Source: DATAVB01 sp040414495 (GTDB lineage: Bacteria; Actinomycetota; Actinomycetes; Mycobacteriales; QHCD01). From it: DNA of 42,164 bases. Made by a program: the position numbers and the translations under genes. Where the stretch lies: assembly GCA_040414495.1 (NCBI GenBank), contig JBEDUI010000121.1, forward strand, positions 1 to 42,164, read 5' to 3'. The notes under the pieces were generated by a model. That model made no database searches. It was not told where the DNA came from and saw nothing but the letters and a program-made list of their open reading frames with translations. Each line of letters opens with the position of its first letter. Position 1 is the first letter of the stretch. This document shows, one piece after another, positions 1 to 8,168 of the stretch.

Positions 1-138
1 GAGGCCGTGCTGCAGGAGGCCGATGCGTTGGACCGGAGCGATTTCGCGCCATTCTGTATCGATACGACCGCGCTGACGGTGGCCGAGGTCGCCGATGCTA
101 TTACGAAGCAGACCGACGGCTGGCCCGGACTGGCATGA
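1..138 (+). CDS. C-terminal fragment of a P-loop kinase-like protein (5' end outside window)
   Basis: An open frame enters from the left edge in frame 1 and ends at the TGA at 136-138, giving 45 C-terminal residues. Its ending (FCIDTTALTVAEVADAI) lines up with the ending of the next gene (ICVDTDDRTVSDVAALI), so it is most likely the tail of a paralogous nucleotide-binding protein. The stop overlaps the next start as ATGA (135-138), implying translational coupling. The catalytic part lies outside the window, so the function rests only on similarity to the neighbour. Confidence 0.65.
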   Translation, partial: EAVLQEADALDRSDFAPFCIDTTALTVAEVADAITKQTDGWPGLA

Positions 139-662
139 ACACTCCACTGTTGTGGCTGGGCGGGCCGCCCTGCGTCGGGAAATCGGCCGTCGGCTGGGAG
201 TTGCTACTGCAGATTATGCGAGCCGGGACCAAGGCAGCGTACGTCGATCTCGAGCAGATCGGATTCGCCTGTCACATAAGCGATCCGGAGGACCTCAGGG
301 CGCGCAACCTGCAGTTCATGTGGACGAATTTCCACAACGCAGGAGCGCAGGTTCTCATCGTCTCCGATACTGGCGTGCATTACGGCGTAGATGTGGACAG
401 CCTGGCTGGGGTTACGCCGAGGCGCTATCTGTTGCGGGCGCGGGCGGAGACGTTGCGGGCACGGGTCTTTCGCCGTGGTGCAGGCATTGATCCAGCGCTG
501 CCGGGTGACTCTTTACTTGGCTGCGACGAATTGACGCTACGGCGAAAAGCCGAGGAAGCGGTGCGGACGGCCGCGGCGCTGGTGGATGGGATATGTGTAG
601 ACACCGATGATCGAACGGTCTCCGACGTGGCAGCCCTGATACGAGTCGACGCCGGTCTGTAA
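135..662 (+). CDS. Small P-loop NTPase / kinase-like protein
   Basis: A 175-residue protein with a clear Walker A motif near the N terminus (GGPPCVGKSAVG, about residues 9-20), as in small P-loop kinases and phosphotransferases. An acidic VDLEQIG segment follows at about residue 38, a VLIVSDTG strand near 75, and an Arg-rich stretch (LLRARAETLRARVFRRG) around 98-114 that resembles the lid of small-molecule kinases. The substrate is not evident. The start is the ATG that overlaps the previous stop. Together with the upstream fragment it looks like a tandem duplication. An ATP-binding role is well supported; a specific kinase activity is inference. Confidence 0.8.
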   Translation: MNTPLLWLGGPPCVGKSAVGWELLLQIMRAGTKAAYVDLEQIGFACHISDPEDLRARNLQFMWTNFHNAGAQVLIVSDTGVHYGVDVDSLAGVTPRRYLLRARAETLRARVFRRGAGIDPALPGDSLLGCDELTLRRKAEEAVRTAAALVDGICVDTDDRTVSDVAALIRVDAGL

Positions 663-802
663 GACGCGTCATTTCCCGGTCGGCGCAGTTGGCTGCGTTC
701 TTGGGCCGTGGTATTTGTACGACTTCACCAACGCAGCGCCGCCTCTGGAACGGCTGCCGGCTTTCGTGCGTCGCTGTAGCTCAAAGCCACGTGGGAGGCG
801 AG

Positions 803-1522
803 ATGGGCCATAACTCCAGGCAGACCCGTGTTCTGCGCCGATGGTGGTTGGCGGCGACAATTGCGGCCGTGGCGTTACTCGTTGCCGGTGGCGTGACGGT
901 GTGGGCCGTACAAGGCTCGACCGTGCACAATGCGCCACAGCCCGTGGCGGGCGGTCTGCGCGACCTGTGCGCGAAGATGGACCCGGAGCTGGTGTGGAAG
1001 GCCCTGCCAGCGGCGACTCGCCGGGATGCGCCCTCACATTATTACGAGCCTGATGCGGGACCTCAACCGCACGTGACGGAGCTGTCGTGCGAGGTAGGGG
1101 CGAGGGATCCGCACGATCCGAAACACTTGAGTGAAGTCGGCGCGTCGGTGACGGCAACCTACTTTCCCAGCGCTGCGGGTGCCCGGACGAAGTTCGCGGC
1201 CGACAGGGAAACCATGCAAGAGGACTACGCCAATCGGTGCGCGGAGTTTCCGAAGGACTGTCGTCCGCAAAAGGAATGGTGCGGACCGGGACACGGGCTG
1301 GGCACTGACTCGTTCACCGAGTACCTCGCCTTGGGCATTCAGTTTTCCTTCCAATGCGAGATCCTCGATGATCGTTTGGTGCTCTCTGCGGACGTGGACA
1401 TGGTCGTGAAGAAGTCACCCTCTGCACCGGACCCGTTCATGGAATCGGTCCATGGCCCAGCGGTCCGGGTCGCGGCGACCACTATGAGCACCCGGTTGCT
1501 AAAGGAACTTCCACACCGCTAA
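803..1522 (+). CDS. Membrane-anchored or secreted protein of unknown function
   Basis: Start chosen at the ATG at 803, preceded by GGGAGG four bases upstream; a longer frame opens at 689 but adds an atypical N terminus. The 239-residue product begins with basic residues (RQTRVLRRWW) and one hydrophobic segment (about 15-37), then an extracytoplasmic domain of about 200 residues. There is no lipobox Cys, so it is probably a single-pass anchored protein. The layout resembles DUF3558-like actinobacterial exported proteins: several spaced Cys residues (CAKM, LSCEVG, CAEFPKDC, EWCGPG, FQCEIL) that may form disulfides. Its TAA shares bases with the stop of the convergent hydrolase (CTAA at 1519-1522). 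No enzymatic motif is seen. Confidence 0.75.
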   Translation: MGHNSRQTRVLRRWWLAATIAAVALLVAGGVTVWAVQGSTVHNAPQPVAGGLRDLCAKMDPELVWKALPAATRRDAPSHYYEPDAGPQPHVTELSCEVGARDPHDPKHLSEVGASVTATYFPSAAGARTKFAADRETMQEDYANRCAEFPKDCRPQKEWCGPGHGLGTDSFTEYLALGIQFSFQCEILDDRLVLSADVDMVVKKSPSAPDPFMESVHGPAVRVAATTMSTRLLKELPHR

Positions 1523-2433
1523 GGAAGTTGTCCGGCCCGGATCCTGCCGACCAGGTCCATAAGAATGTCGGCGAGACTGAGCCAACGTTCGGTGGCATCG
1601 TCAAGCGCGATCACCAGAACGCTGTCGGTGGTGCCGTCCCAGCGGACGAGTTTGGCGTTCACAGTGCCCAGACTCCCGCCGTGCAGGTAGACGCGATGGC
1701 CGCGATGACTGCGGATACCGAGCCCCCACGCGTAATCGATCGGTGTGCCATCGTCGAAGCGCCCGGCGCGGTGCACGAGTTCGGAAACGCCGAGAGTGTT
1801 ATTCGCCAGGCCACGATTCCACCGCAAGAGGTCGGCAACCGTCGTCCACATGCCACCCGGGCCGATCGCATGCGGCGCCGGCTGCCCTGGGATTCGCGGC
1901 GTGACACCAGGTGGAGCGAGCTGCGGACCCACCCAAAAACACGTATCGCTCATCCCCAGCGGGGTGAAGATTTCGCGGTCCGCCCACGTAATAAGCGATT
2001 CGTCAACGACGCGCGTCACGATGCTACCCAGCAAGCTGTATCCAGTACTGGAGTATCGGTAGTCGGTGCCCGGCTTTCCCTGCAAGTCTTGGCATTGCGC
2101 CAATGCGGCGAGAATTCCGTCGTTCGTGTACGGGTAGGCAGTATCCGGGCTGGGTATAGCCCCGATGTGGTGGATCAGATGGCGAACCCGGACGCGGTCG
2201 GCCCATTCGGGCAGTTCTGGGAGCCAGCGCCCGATGGGTTGCTCGATGTCAAGCTCGCCGCGTATACAAGTGATCGCGGCGCAGGCGGCCATGACCTGCT
2301 TGCCCAGCGACGCGGCATAGAAGACCGTCCCTTGTGGACAGCCCTGGGCCACAATCGTCTGCTCGCCAGCAACATCCAGACCAATGATCACCGGCTCGTG
2401 GTCGGCGTAACCGGCGGTCGCACAAGCGGTCAT
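1519..2433 (-). CDS. Serine hydrolase, beta-lactamase/class C PBP-like family
   Basis: A 304-residue protein from the ATG at 2433, which overlaps the upstream stop as ATGA. The beta-lactamase-related motifs are in order: S-L-G-K (the SxxK nucleophile motif, about residue 42), Y-S-S in the YSSTGY segment, and the HGGSLG motif near residue 250 in place of K-T/S-G. It also has the typical PLGMSDT and GPGGMWTT segments. Members are esterases, DD-peptidases or beta-lactamases. No signal peptide is visible, so a cytoplasmic esterase or peptidase is more likely than a secreted beta-lactamase. It is coupled to the nucleotidyltransferase gene upstream. Confidence 0.85.
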   Translation of the reverse strand: MTACATAGYADHEPVIIGLDVAGEQTIVAQGCPQGTVFYAASLGKQVMAACAAITCIRGELDIEQPIGRWLPELPEWADRVRVRHLIHHIGAIPSPDTAYPYTNDGILAALAQCQDLQGKPGTDYRYSSTGYSLLGSIVTRVVDESLITWADREIFTPLGMSDTCFWVGPQLAPPGVTPRIPGQPAPHAIGPGGMWTTVADLLRWNRGLANNTLGVSELVHRAGRFDDGTPIDYAWGLGIRSHRGHRVYLHGGSLGTVNAKLVRWDGTTDSVLVIALDDATERWLSLADILMDLVGRIRAGQLP

Positions 2434-3251
2434 CGACCGTTCTCTTTCGGCGGCGCGAAAGGAGAGTCGACGATCATGCCGTGTTCGTAGGCCTGCCCGT
2501 CGACCGCTGCCCACATCTGCCAGAGCGCGTCAAAACGCTCCGCCGGCTCAACTCGGAGGTCCACTGCGGACGCCATCGCACCCAGCACCTGCGCCGGGGC
2601 GTGACCCCGCAACGCCTGAATCAACCATTTCTCGGCCGGGTACGTCGCCCCCGCGCTCAGCAGCCAAAACCGCGCCGCATGCGCCACACACGCGGACGCG
2701 GTCACTACCTGCGCAGTCTGATTCTGCCGTGGCAGGGTAGCTACCGCCTCGTTGCGCGCATGCCGGAATGATGCGTAAGCGCTCGCCGCTAGTCGTGGCC
2801 GACGCCGGGAAAACAGACTCGCAGTGCGGGCCCGATAACGTTCGGCCGCTTCGCTCGGTGGCGTAATCGCGGTCGCCTGTCCCAACTCGAATGCCCACTC
2901 CGCGAGTCGATCCCGTTCCCGTTGCCGACAGCCGCGCGGACCAAGCACCGTAATGTCCACGGCATTTACGGCCCGCCAACGTCTATGCAGGTCGAGCGTC
3001 GGTCGTCCCTGTACGGTCGGGCGCTCGACGCGGAAGATCTCGTCGACGGCACCAGCGAACGGGTTTTCGTCATAATCATCGGTCGGGCTCACAATCAGTG
3101 TGTCCCAATCGCTGAGCGGGTCGGCGAAGCCGGTCGCCCGAGACCCGACCAGATACCACCCGCCGGCCCGAGCGGCGACTGCGATTCGGCTGTCTCGCAT
3201 TCCGCACTCGGCGAGATCCTCAATGGACGTGATCACGACCGGATTGTGCAC
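2430..3251 (-). CDS. Nucleotidyltransferase-fold protein (aminoglycoside adenylyltransferase-like)
   Basis: A 273-residue protein beginning with GTG (GGAG six bases upstream). The pol-beta-type nucleotidyltransferase signature is clear at about residues 35-51: GSRATGF then SDWD, which supplies the two metal-binding aspartates. A third acidic residue is likely in the VDITVLG strand near 115. A helical C-terminal half follows. Such proteins transfer NMP groups to small molecules (lincosamides, aminoglycosides) or act as self-nucleotidylating toxins. The substrate cannot be read from sequence. It is translationally coupled to the serine hydrolase, with a 4-base overlap. Confidence 0.8.
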   Translation of the reverse strand: MHNPVVITSIEDLAECGMRDSRIAVAARAGGWYLVGSRATGFADPLSDWDTLIVSPTDDYDENPFAGAVDEIFRVERPTVQGRPTLDLHRRWRAVNAVDITVLGPRGCRQRERDRLAEWAFELGQATAITPPSEAAERYRARTASLFSRRRPRLAASAYASFRHARNEAVATLPRQNQTAQVVTASACVAHAARFWLLSAGATYPAEKWLIQALRGHAPAQVLGAMASAVDLRVEPAERFDALWQMWAAVDGQAYEHGMIVDSPFAPPKENGR

Positions 3252-3268
3252 CTAATCTCCGTGTTCGG

Positions 3269-4408
3269 TCACCAGATTATACGGAACAGGTCGCGCAGGT
3301 CGGCGACGAGCAGATCGGGGAATTCCAGAGCGGCGAAATGACCACCCTGGTCGTGATGCCGCCACAGCCGAATGTCGGGATATCGCTTGACCGCCCAACG
3401 CCGGGAAATCCGCGGCGTTTCATGGTCGAAAATCGACGCGCCGACCGGAACCGGCACTACGTCGCTCGTCTGCTCGGTGAACCAGGTGGAGACGGTGCCG
3501 ATGCTTTCGTAATAGAGCCGGGCGGCCGAGGCGCCGGTGCGGGTAAGCCAGTACAGCGTCACCGCATCGAGTATGTCGTCGGCGCTGAGCTGACTGGAAT
3601 GTTCGCGGTCGCTCCACAAGTGGTACTTCTCCGCGATCCAGGCGCACAGCGCGATGGGGGAGTCGACCAGGGCATAACCGATTGTCTGCGGTCGGGTGCG
3701 GTGGATTTCCGAATAGGCCGAGCCATCAAATTGCACCTGGTCCAGATCGTCGATCGCACGCCGTTCCCACGATGTCAGGTCGGTCGTCAGATCCGGTGGC
3801 GCCAGCGGTGGTACGAGGTGCACGCCGGAGACGTGTGCGGCGTCGTACTGGGCCAGCAGGGTCGTGACGCTGGTGCCCCAATCGCTGCCCATGGCGCCGA
3901 ATCGGGCGTAGCCGAGCCGGGCCATCAGCGTGGCCCAGGCTCGGGCGATCCGTTCGATTCCCCATCCCGTACGGGCGGGGCGGTCGCTGAAGCCGTACCC
4001 GGGCAACGACGGCACGACAACATGGAACGCATCGCTGGCCGCACCGCCGTATCGGACCGGGTCGACCAACGGCCCGATGATTTTCGTGAATTCGAATACG
4101 GAGCCGGGCCAGCCGTGGGTCAGCAACAGCGGACGGGCGGCCGCATGAGGCGAACGCACATGCAGCAGGTGGATTCCGAGTCCATCGATCGTGGTACGCA
4201 ATTGCGGGTAGGCGTTCAGCATTGATTCGGCCCGGCGCCAGTCGTATCCGGTGGCCCAATACCGGCACAATTGTTTCAGGTACTTCAGCGGCACACCTTG
4301 CGACCAATCGTCGACGGTCTCTGCTTCGGGCCAGCGGGCGTGCTCGATCCGTGCCCGCAGAGCGTCCAGTTCGGACTGTGCAATGTCGACAGTGAACGAC
4401 TGTGTCAT
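3269..4408 (-). CDS. Epoxide hydrolase, alpha/beta-hydrolase fold with EHN domain
   Basis: A 379-residue protein; the start ATG at 4408 follows an AGGAGGCG ribosome-binding site. The N-terminal EHN region covers about residues 1-105 (FTVDIAQSELDALRARI, WPEAET, WSQGVPL). The oxyanion motif HGWPGS is at about 119-124, the nucleophile elbow GSDWG near 195, and the catalytic His in GGHFAALE near residue 360. This is the juvenile-hormone-type branch that hydrolyses epoxides to diols through an alkyl-enzyme at the elbow Asp. It is cytosolic, with no signal peptide. The CGNR regulator gene overlaps it by 4 bases (ATGA), so that regulator probably controls it. Confidence 0.93.
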   Translation of the reverse strand: MTQSFTVDIAQSELDALRARIEHARWPEAETVDDWSQGVPLKYLKQLCRYWATGYDWRRAESMLNAYPQLRTTIDGLGIHLLHVRSPHAAARPLLLTHGWPGSVFEFTKIIGPLVDPVRYGGAASDAFHVVVPSLPGYGFSDRPARTGWGIERIARAWATLMARLGYARFGAMGSDWGTSVTTLLAQYDAAHVSGVHLVPPLAPPDLTTDLTSWERRAIDDLDQVQFDGSAYSEIHRTRPQTIGYALVDSPIALCAWIAEKYHLWSDREHSSQLSADDILDAVTLYWLTRTGASAARLYYESIGTVSTWFTEQTSDVVPVPVGASIFDHETPRISRRWAVKRYPDIRLWRHHDQGGHFAALEFPDLLVADLRDLFRIIW

Positions 4409-4932
4409 TTCTGTTCGCCTCCTGCGCGCTCGGTGGTGGAACGAAATCGGCGCACCCGGACCCGGCTCGAACAGCGTGGCGAGCAATATTGACGACCGCG
4501 TCCTGCGGCAATGAATGGCGCCGCGCAATCCGTTGCCTGGCAGGTGTTGACGAGCGAAACATCGCCGGTGCGCAGCAGGTCGATCGCCTGCGGTAGTACC
4601 TGCGCGGCCAACCCGGCGATCCGTCCGGATCGACCGGACACGAATGACAAGGTGCCGTGGTTATCGAGCTGTGGGGCTAATGCGTAATCTCGCAGCAGTG
4701 TATTCAGCCGCGACGTTCTGGCTGCCGCATCGTCCGGGCCGAGGACTACCGGCAGCAACGCGTCGCGCAGCTCACGCAGCCGGCGTAGCTCGCTGGGCTG
4801 TACGTCGCGCAGGCCGAATTCGGCCAGGCGATCCAGCTGTGGCTTCGGGCCGAGCATGTCCGGAAAGCCCGTACCCGCATCGCGAGTGTCGACGAGCCGC
4901 AGCAATAAGTGGTATCGCTCCCGGTTAGCCAC
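4405..4932 (-). CDS. CGNR zinc-finger transcriptional regulator
   Basis: A 175-residue protein with a C-terminal zinc-ribbon-like element, CQATDC then YCSPRC, followed by the basic RVRVRRFR segment, about residues 132-166. This is the layout of CGNR-finger regulators, whose N-terminal domain (ABATE-type) senses a ligand. The usual C-G-N-R is here C-S-S-R. The GTG at 4932 has no Shine-Dalgarno sequence. A TAGACT hexamer (4940-4945 on this strand) ends seven bases upstream, so the mRNA is probably leaderless. The start lies inside a perfect palindrome shared with the divergent DinB-type gene, suggesting autoregulation. It overlaps the epoxide hydrolase start. Confidence 0.85.
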   Translation of the reverse strand: MANRERYHLLLRLVDTRDAGTGFPDMLGPKPQLDRLAEFGLRDVQPSELRRLRELRDALLPVVLGPDDAAARTSRLNTLLRDYALAPQLDNHGTLSFVSGRSGRIAGLAAQVLPQAIDLLRTGDVSLVNTCQATDCAAPFIAAGRGRQYCSPRCSSRVRVRRFRSTTERAGGEQK

Positions 4933-4964
4933 GTAACGCAGTCTAGGTGTTCTACTGCGTTACG
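4932..4964. promoter_or_regulatory. Palindromic operator between divergent CGNR regulator and DinB-type gene
   Basis: A perfect 11-bp inverted repeat: the left arm at 4932-4942 (CGTAACGCAGT) and the right arm at 4954-4964, separated by 11 bases. It covers the presumed -10 (TAGACT) and the start codon of the leaderless regulator gene on the minus strand. It also sits just upstream of a TACGTT hexamer (4973-4978) that could be the -10 of the plus-strand gene. Position and symmetry fit an operator for a dimeric regulator, most simply the CGNR protein itself. Confidence 0.6.
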
Positions 4965-5009
4965 CAAGCTGGTACGTTTGCTCCCGGATCCCCGAGGAGG
5001 TTGTCCGCC

Positions 5010-5546
5010 ATGGGCAAAGATGAGGCGCCGACCGAGCGTCCGCTCGCGGCCGACGAGGCCACAACGCTGCTGGGATTTCTGGATTATCAACGCGATATCT
5101 TCGCGTGGAAGTGCAGCGGCCTGAACGCGGTTGGTCTTCGGGCGCGGCACGTGCCGTCGACGATGACATTGGGCGCATTGTTGAAGCATCTGGCGCGGGC
5201 CGAGGACCATTGGTTTTCCACCTGGCTGCACGGGCGCCCGACCGCGCCGCCGTGGAACGCAGTCGAGACGGATTGGACTTGGGACTGGCAGTCCGCGGAT
5301 GACGATGCGCCCGAATATCTACGCGCGCTGTGGCGCAACGCGGTAAGGCGTTCGCGATCGTTGGTCGCCGAGGCATTGACGGACGGCTTGGATCGGCCGA
5401 GCCGGCCGCCATGGGACGATCCGGCACCGCCCAGCCTGCGCTGGATTCTGTGCCACATGATTGAGGAATACGCGCGGCATAACGGGCACGCGGACCTCAT
5501 TCGCGAATCGATCGACGGCCTTGTGGGCGAGGATCCGGCCGGGTAG
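5010..5546 (+). CDS. DinB/DUF664 family protein (mycothiol-dependent enzyme-like)
   Basis: A 178-residue protein; the ATG at 5010 follows GAGGAGG with nine bases of spacing. It has the four-helix DinB fold signature of DUF664: TLGALLKHLARAEDHW with two His at about residues 60 and 67, and HNGHADLIRE near the C terminus. Together these provide the three-His metal site. Family members act as thiol transferases or metal-dependent hydrolases; in actinomycetes many are linked to mycothiol. It diverges from the CGNR regulator with the palindrome between them, so the regulator may control both sides. The substrate is unknown. Confidence 0.85.
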   Translation: MGKDEAPTERPLAADEATTLLGFLDYQRDIFAWKCSGLNAVGLRARHVPSTMTLGALLKHLARAEDHWFSTWLHGRPTAPPWNAVETDWTWDWQSADDDAPEYLRALWRNAVRRSRSLVAEALTDGLDRPSRPPWDDPAPPSLRWILCHMIEEYARHNGHADLIRESIDGLVGEDPAG

Positions 5547-5826
5547 CGAAACGATCCGGCCGCTCGGTTTGTGCGGTGCGCTGGCGGGTAAGTGGCCTGC
5601 TTGGTCGGGAGCTGGGGAATCGCCGTCTGGACTGCTAGCAAATGCTTCGAATGGGCGCGGCGTGTTGGATCCGATGTGGACGACCGAAATATCACCGACT
5701 GACGGTGTTCCTGCGTCCGCGTGAAGATTGCCACATCGCTACCGAAGCCCGCGCCGCCGGGTTCAGAAGCGCCGCTGATACTGGATGACGAAGTGCTCCG
5801 AGATCAACGATCGTGAGGAGGACATT

Positions 5827-6915
5827 GTGCCAACTGCCCTGTCAAGTCTGCATCCCATCTTTGATCACAAGGGCCCGTTTGCGGTTGCCTGTTTGGATAT
5901 CTCCCGGACCAGCGAAGGTGCCGAGGCGAACATTGAGCTGCGTTGGCGTCATTTACGTGAGCATCTGGAGCATTCCGGAGCCGACGCGGCAACGCTGGAA
6001 GGGATGGACGCGGTTGTTGGGGCTAAAGACTCCACTCCCGGTCACGAGGGGCAATACGTCGCCGCCGCGGGCGGAGATGTGCTGCTCGATGAACGACTGC
6101 CACGAGCTCCTCGACAGGACACATCCGACTGGGGTGGTATTCCAGATTTCATGCCGCTATTTCGCATATTTCCACCGCGCCTTCCCTATCTTGTCGTGGA
6201 CAGCCACCACGACAGCGCTGAAGTGAGCGTCTGGACACCCGAGGGAACGGTGCGGGAATCGGTGCAGGGCGCAGAACCGCGGCCGGACACGAACGCCGCG
6301 AGTGGTGGCTGGTCACACAAGCGTTTTCAGAATGCGGTGGAGAATCTGTGGCTGAAAAACGCGAAGGCCGTAGCCCAGGAAGTCGAAGCGCAGGCAGTGC
6401 GGCACAGCGTGGAAGCCATCTTTATTTGTGGCGACGTGCACGCCGCCAGCGCGTTGCGTGAGCATCTCCCCAAACGCGTGAGCGACCGAATTACCGAGAT
6501 TGAGGGTCCCGATTACGATGCGAGGCTGGCGCGCACGGTCAACCAGTTGGAGGCTGAACGCGACAACGCGGTGATTGACGAGATGATCCAAGGGCTGGGG
6601 CGAGCGGACCGTGCGGTCGCCGGAATCGAACGGGTCGTCGAAGCACTTCGGCTTGGCCAGGTGGAAACGCTTATCCTGCTGGACGATCCGGCGGCTTCGG
6701 CCACGGTGTGGGCCGGACCCGGGCCGCTTGAGATCGGAACCCGGCAAAAGGATTTGGTCGACCTTGGTCTGGAGCGTCCGCGGGAGGTTCGCGCGGACTC
6801 CGCGTTGATCCGAGCCGCGGCCGCAGCTGACTCCTCGATCGTGGTGACGACTTCCGGCCCGGCCCAGTTGCGGCAAGGCGTCGCCGCGACATTGCGTTAC
6901 CAGCTGGGCGAATGA
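5827..6915 (+). CDS. Rv2629-like baeRF/eRF1-family protein
   Basis: A 362-residue protein. Start chosen at the GTG at 5827 because GAGGAGG lies 7-8 bases upstream; an in-frame ATG at 5785 lacks a comparable site. The order of segments, a LVVDSHHDSAEV strand, GGWSHKRFQ, an Ala/Glu-rich helix (NAKAVAQEVEAQ) and IFICGDVHAAS, is that of the bacterial/archaeal eRF1-like (baeRF, Vms1/Ankzf1-related) family that includes mycobacterial Rv2629. Members are thought to act on stalled or hibernating ribosomes or peptidyl-tRNA. This fits the stress-related neighbours. Its stop abuts the stop of the convergent gene with no base between them. Confidence 0.82.
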   Translation: MPTALSSLHPIFDHKGPFAVACLDISRTSEGAEANIELRWRHLREHLEHSGADAATLEGMDAVVGAKDSTPGHEGQYVAAAGGDVLLDERLPRAPRQDTSDWGGIPDFMPLFRIFPPRLPYLVVDSHHDSAEVSVWTPEGTVRESVQGAEPRPDTNAASGGWSHKRFQNAVENLWLKNAKAVAQEVEAQAVRHSVEAIFICGDVHAASALREHLPKRVSDRITEIEGPDYDARLARTVNQLEAERDNAVIDEMIQGLGRADRAVAGIERVVEALRLGQVETLILLDDPAASATVWAGPGPLEIGTRQKDLVDLGLERPREVRADSALIRAAAAADSSIVVTTSGPAQLRQGVAATLRYQLGE

Positions 6916-7134
6916 CTACCGACTGATGTCGAGGTGTTGATATTGCGCCGAGTGGTTGGGTAGGCGATTCGGCGAGTTTGAAGAATGGTGCGGCCCGCTA
7001 CTGAGCCACAGGATGATTGAAAGAACGATTCCAAACAGGACAATGATCGCCATCGCGATCGAGAATGCGTAGGCCGGACGTCGCCGACGGCGCGACACCT
7101 GCTGCAATCGCGTTCGCAGTTGCACATGGGTCAT
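6916..7134 (-). CDS. Small single-pass membrane protein
   Basis: A 72-residue product with a basic N terminus (LRTRLQQVSRRRRR) and one strongly hydrophobic helix (about residues 22-44), then a polar Ser/Asn/His-rich tail. This is the N-in, C-out charge pattern. GGAG sits upstream of the ATG. It starts 18 bases after the stop of the 119-residue gene, so the two probably share a transcript. No family is recognised. Convergent with the Rv2629-like gene with directly abutting stop codons. Confidence 0.65.
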   Translation of the reverse strand: MTHVQLRTRLQQVSRRRRRPAYAFSIAMAIIVLFGIVLSIILWLSSGPHHSSNSPNRLPNHSAQYQHLDISR

Positions 7135-7152
7135 GTCGAGCTCCGAGGTGGA

Positions 7153-7512
7153 TTATTCACGCGCGGTTTCCTCAAGCGACCGGATGCGAGACCGATAGCT
7201 GCCCGCAGAGGCGACCGCGGCGCCGAGCCGGGCTCGTAGGTCGGCCAAATGCTGCGTTGCGTTGGTGAGAATCGCCACCGGGTCATCGTCGAGCTTGTGC
7301 CGCAGCGGTGTGACACTGCCCAAAACCGCGGTTCCCTCGGCCAGCCGTTCGGTGACCGTCAGCAGATTGGCCAGAATGTGGGGAAGTGAATCGGCGATCT
7401 CGCTACACGTCGCCAGATCCAACTGCGCACCGGAGACGCTGGACGCCGCAGCCTCGGTTTGCCGGGCCGCATCGGTCATCGAATCGAGGACGTTGCCGGA
7501 CAGGTCAGCCAT
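7153..7512 (-). CDS. Small helical protein of unknown function
   Basis: A 119-residue, Ala/Leu-rich, mildly acidic protein preceded by a strong GGAGGCGAC site. It is predicted almost entirely helical: heptad-like stretches SMTDAARQTEAAA, ILANLLTVTERLAEG and ATQHLADLRARLGAAV suggest a helical hairpin or coiled coil. The pattern loosely recalls WXG100-type or chemoreceptor-like helical bundles, but the W-x-G motif is absent. No family is assigned. It lies upstream of the small membrane protein, and a SigB-like promoter element sits at 7548-7572. Confidence 0.7.
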   Translation of the reverse strand: MADLSGNVLDSMTDAARQTEAAASSVSGAQLDLATCSEIADSLPHILANLLTVTERLAEGTAVLGSVTPLRHKLDDDPVAILTNATQHLADLRARLGAAVASAGSYRSRIRSLEETARE

Positions 7513-7547
7513 TCTGTCGCCTCCTTCGTCAGGTCGTACGTCTGTGC

Positions 7548-7572
7548 CTACCCAGCAGCCCCGCGGCTAGAC
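7548..7572 (-). promoter_or_regulatory. Candidate general-stress sigma promoter
   Basis: On the minus strand GTCT, 15 bases, then GGGTAG. This fits the actinobacterial SigB/SigF-type consensus GNNT-N14-16-GGGTA. It lies 36 bases upstream of the ATG at 7512, leaving room for a short leader with the GGAGGCG site. The motif has limited information content, so on its own it is only suggestive. Confidence 0.45.
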
Positions 7573-7718
7573 GTACATCTCGCGTGGAAGACCGGGTTTG
7601 TCAACGTCGACGAAGGATGGGAGGTATCCGCGCTCCGGCGAGTATCGTGCCGGATTTGGCGCGGTCGATGGATTGGCTATTTCGCCCGCGTAGTATGAAG
7701 TGTCCGGTGCGAAGCCGG

Positions 7719-8030
7719 CTAGTCGACGACGAGCGTCTGTTCGAGCTGGGTCCGGTGCAGGATCTTGCGCAGCTGCGGATTAGGTCGGTGCAGCACGGCG
7801 CCAGCCGGAAAAGCCTTCTCGGCCCAGACGAAGACGGTCAGGCCGGTGGAGTCGCAAAAACTCAGGTCGGTCAGGTCAAGAATTAGACGCTGGGTTCCGT
7901 TGGCGAGCTTGTGTCCCGCGGCCGTGCGCAGCTGCGGTGCGGAGGCCACGTCGAGTTCGCCCGAGAGACTTAGTACACCGTCGGATCCAGGGTAGATGCG
8001 CAGGTTCGAGCCATCGGTGGATGGGATCAT
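7719..8030 (-). CDS. STAS-domain anti-sigma factor antagonist
   Basis: A 103-residue single STAS domain from the ATG at 8030; a longer frame starts at 8087 without clear support. The pattern is typical of SpoIIAA/RsbV-like antagonists: LSLSGELDVASA near the N terminus, LILDLTDLSFCDSTGL around residues 48-63 with the phosphorylatable Ser in D-S-T-G, and a PNPQLRKIL helix towards the end. Such proteins bind an anti-sigma kinase and release a sigma factor of the SigB/SigF type when dephosphorylated. No kinase or sigma gene is in the window, so its partner is elsewhere. It is consistent with stress-type promoters near it. Confidence 0.88.
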   Translation of the reverse strand: MIPSTDGSNLRIYPGSDGVLSLSGELDVASAPQLRTAAGHKLANGTQRLILDLTDLSFCDSTGLTVFVWAEKAFPAGAVLHRPNPQLRKILHRTQLEQTLVVD

Positions 8031-8168
8031 TGGCTGCTTCCAGGTCGCCACACTCGCCCGCCCGGCGGGCAGGTGGCCGGATCCCAAAGGACCGGTCGCT
8101 ACACCGTAGACGCCATGATGGATTCGCGCAGCCCGAGGAATTGATCGGGTCGCCTAGGCCGAGCGACC

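Noticed and set aside
1528..2490. 320-codon open frame on the plus strand
   Set aside because: Fully antisense to the serine hydrolase, which has its family motifs; the plus-strand product has no recognisable domain and Arg/Val-rich shadow composition.
5532..5562. Direct repeat GATCCGGCCG, two copies 21 bp apart at the end of the DinB-type gene
   Set aside because: Only two copies, one inside the coding end; GC-rich words of this kind recur by chance.
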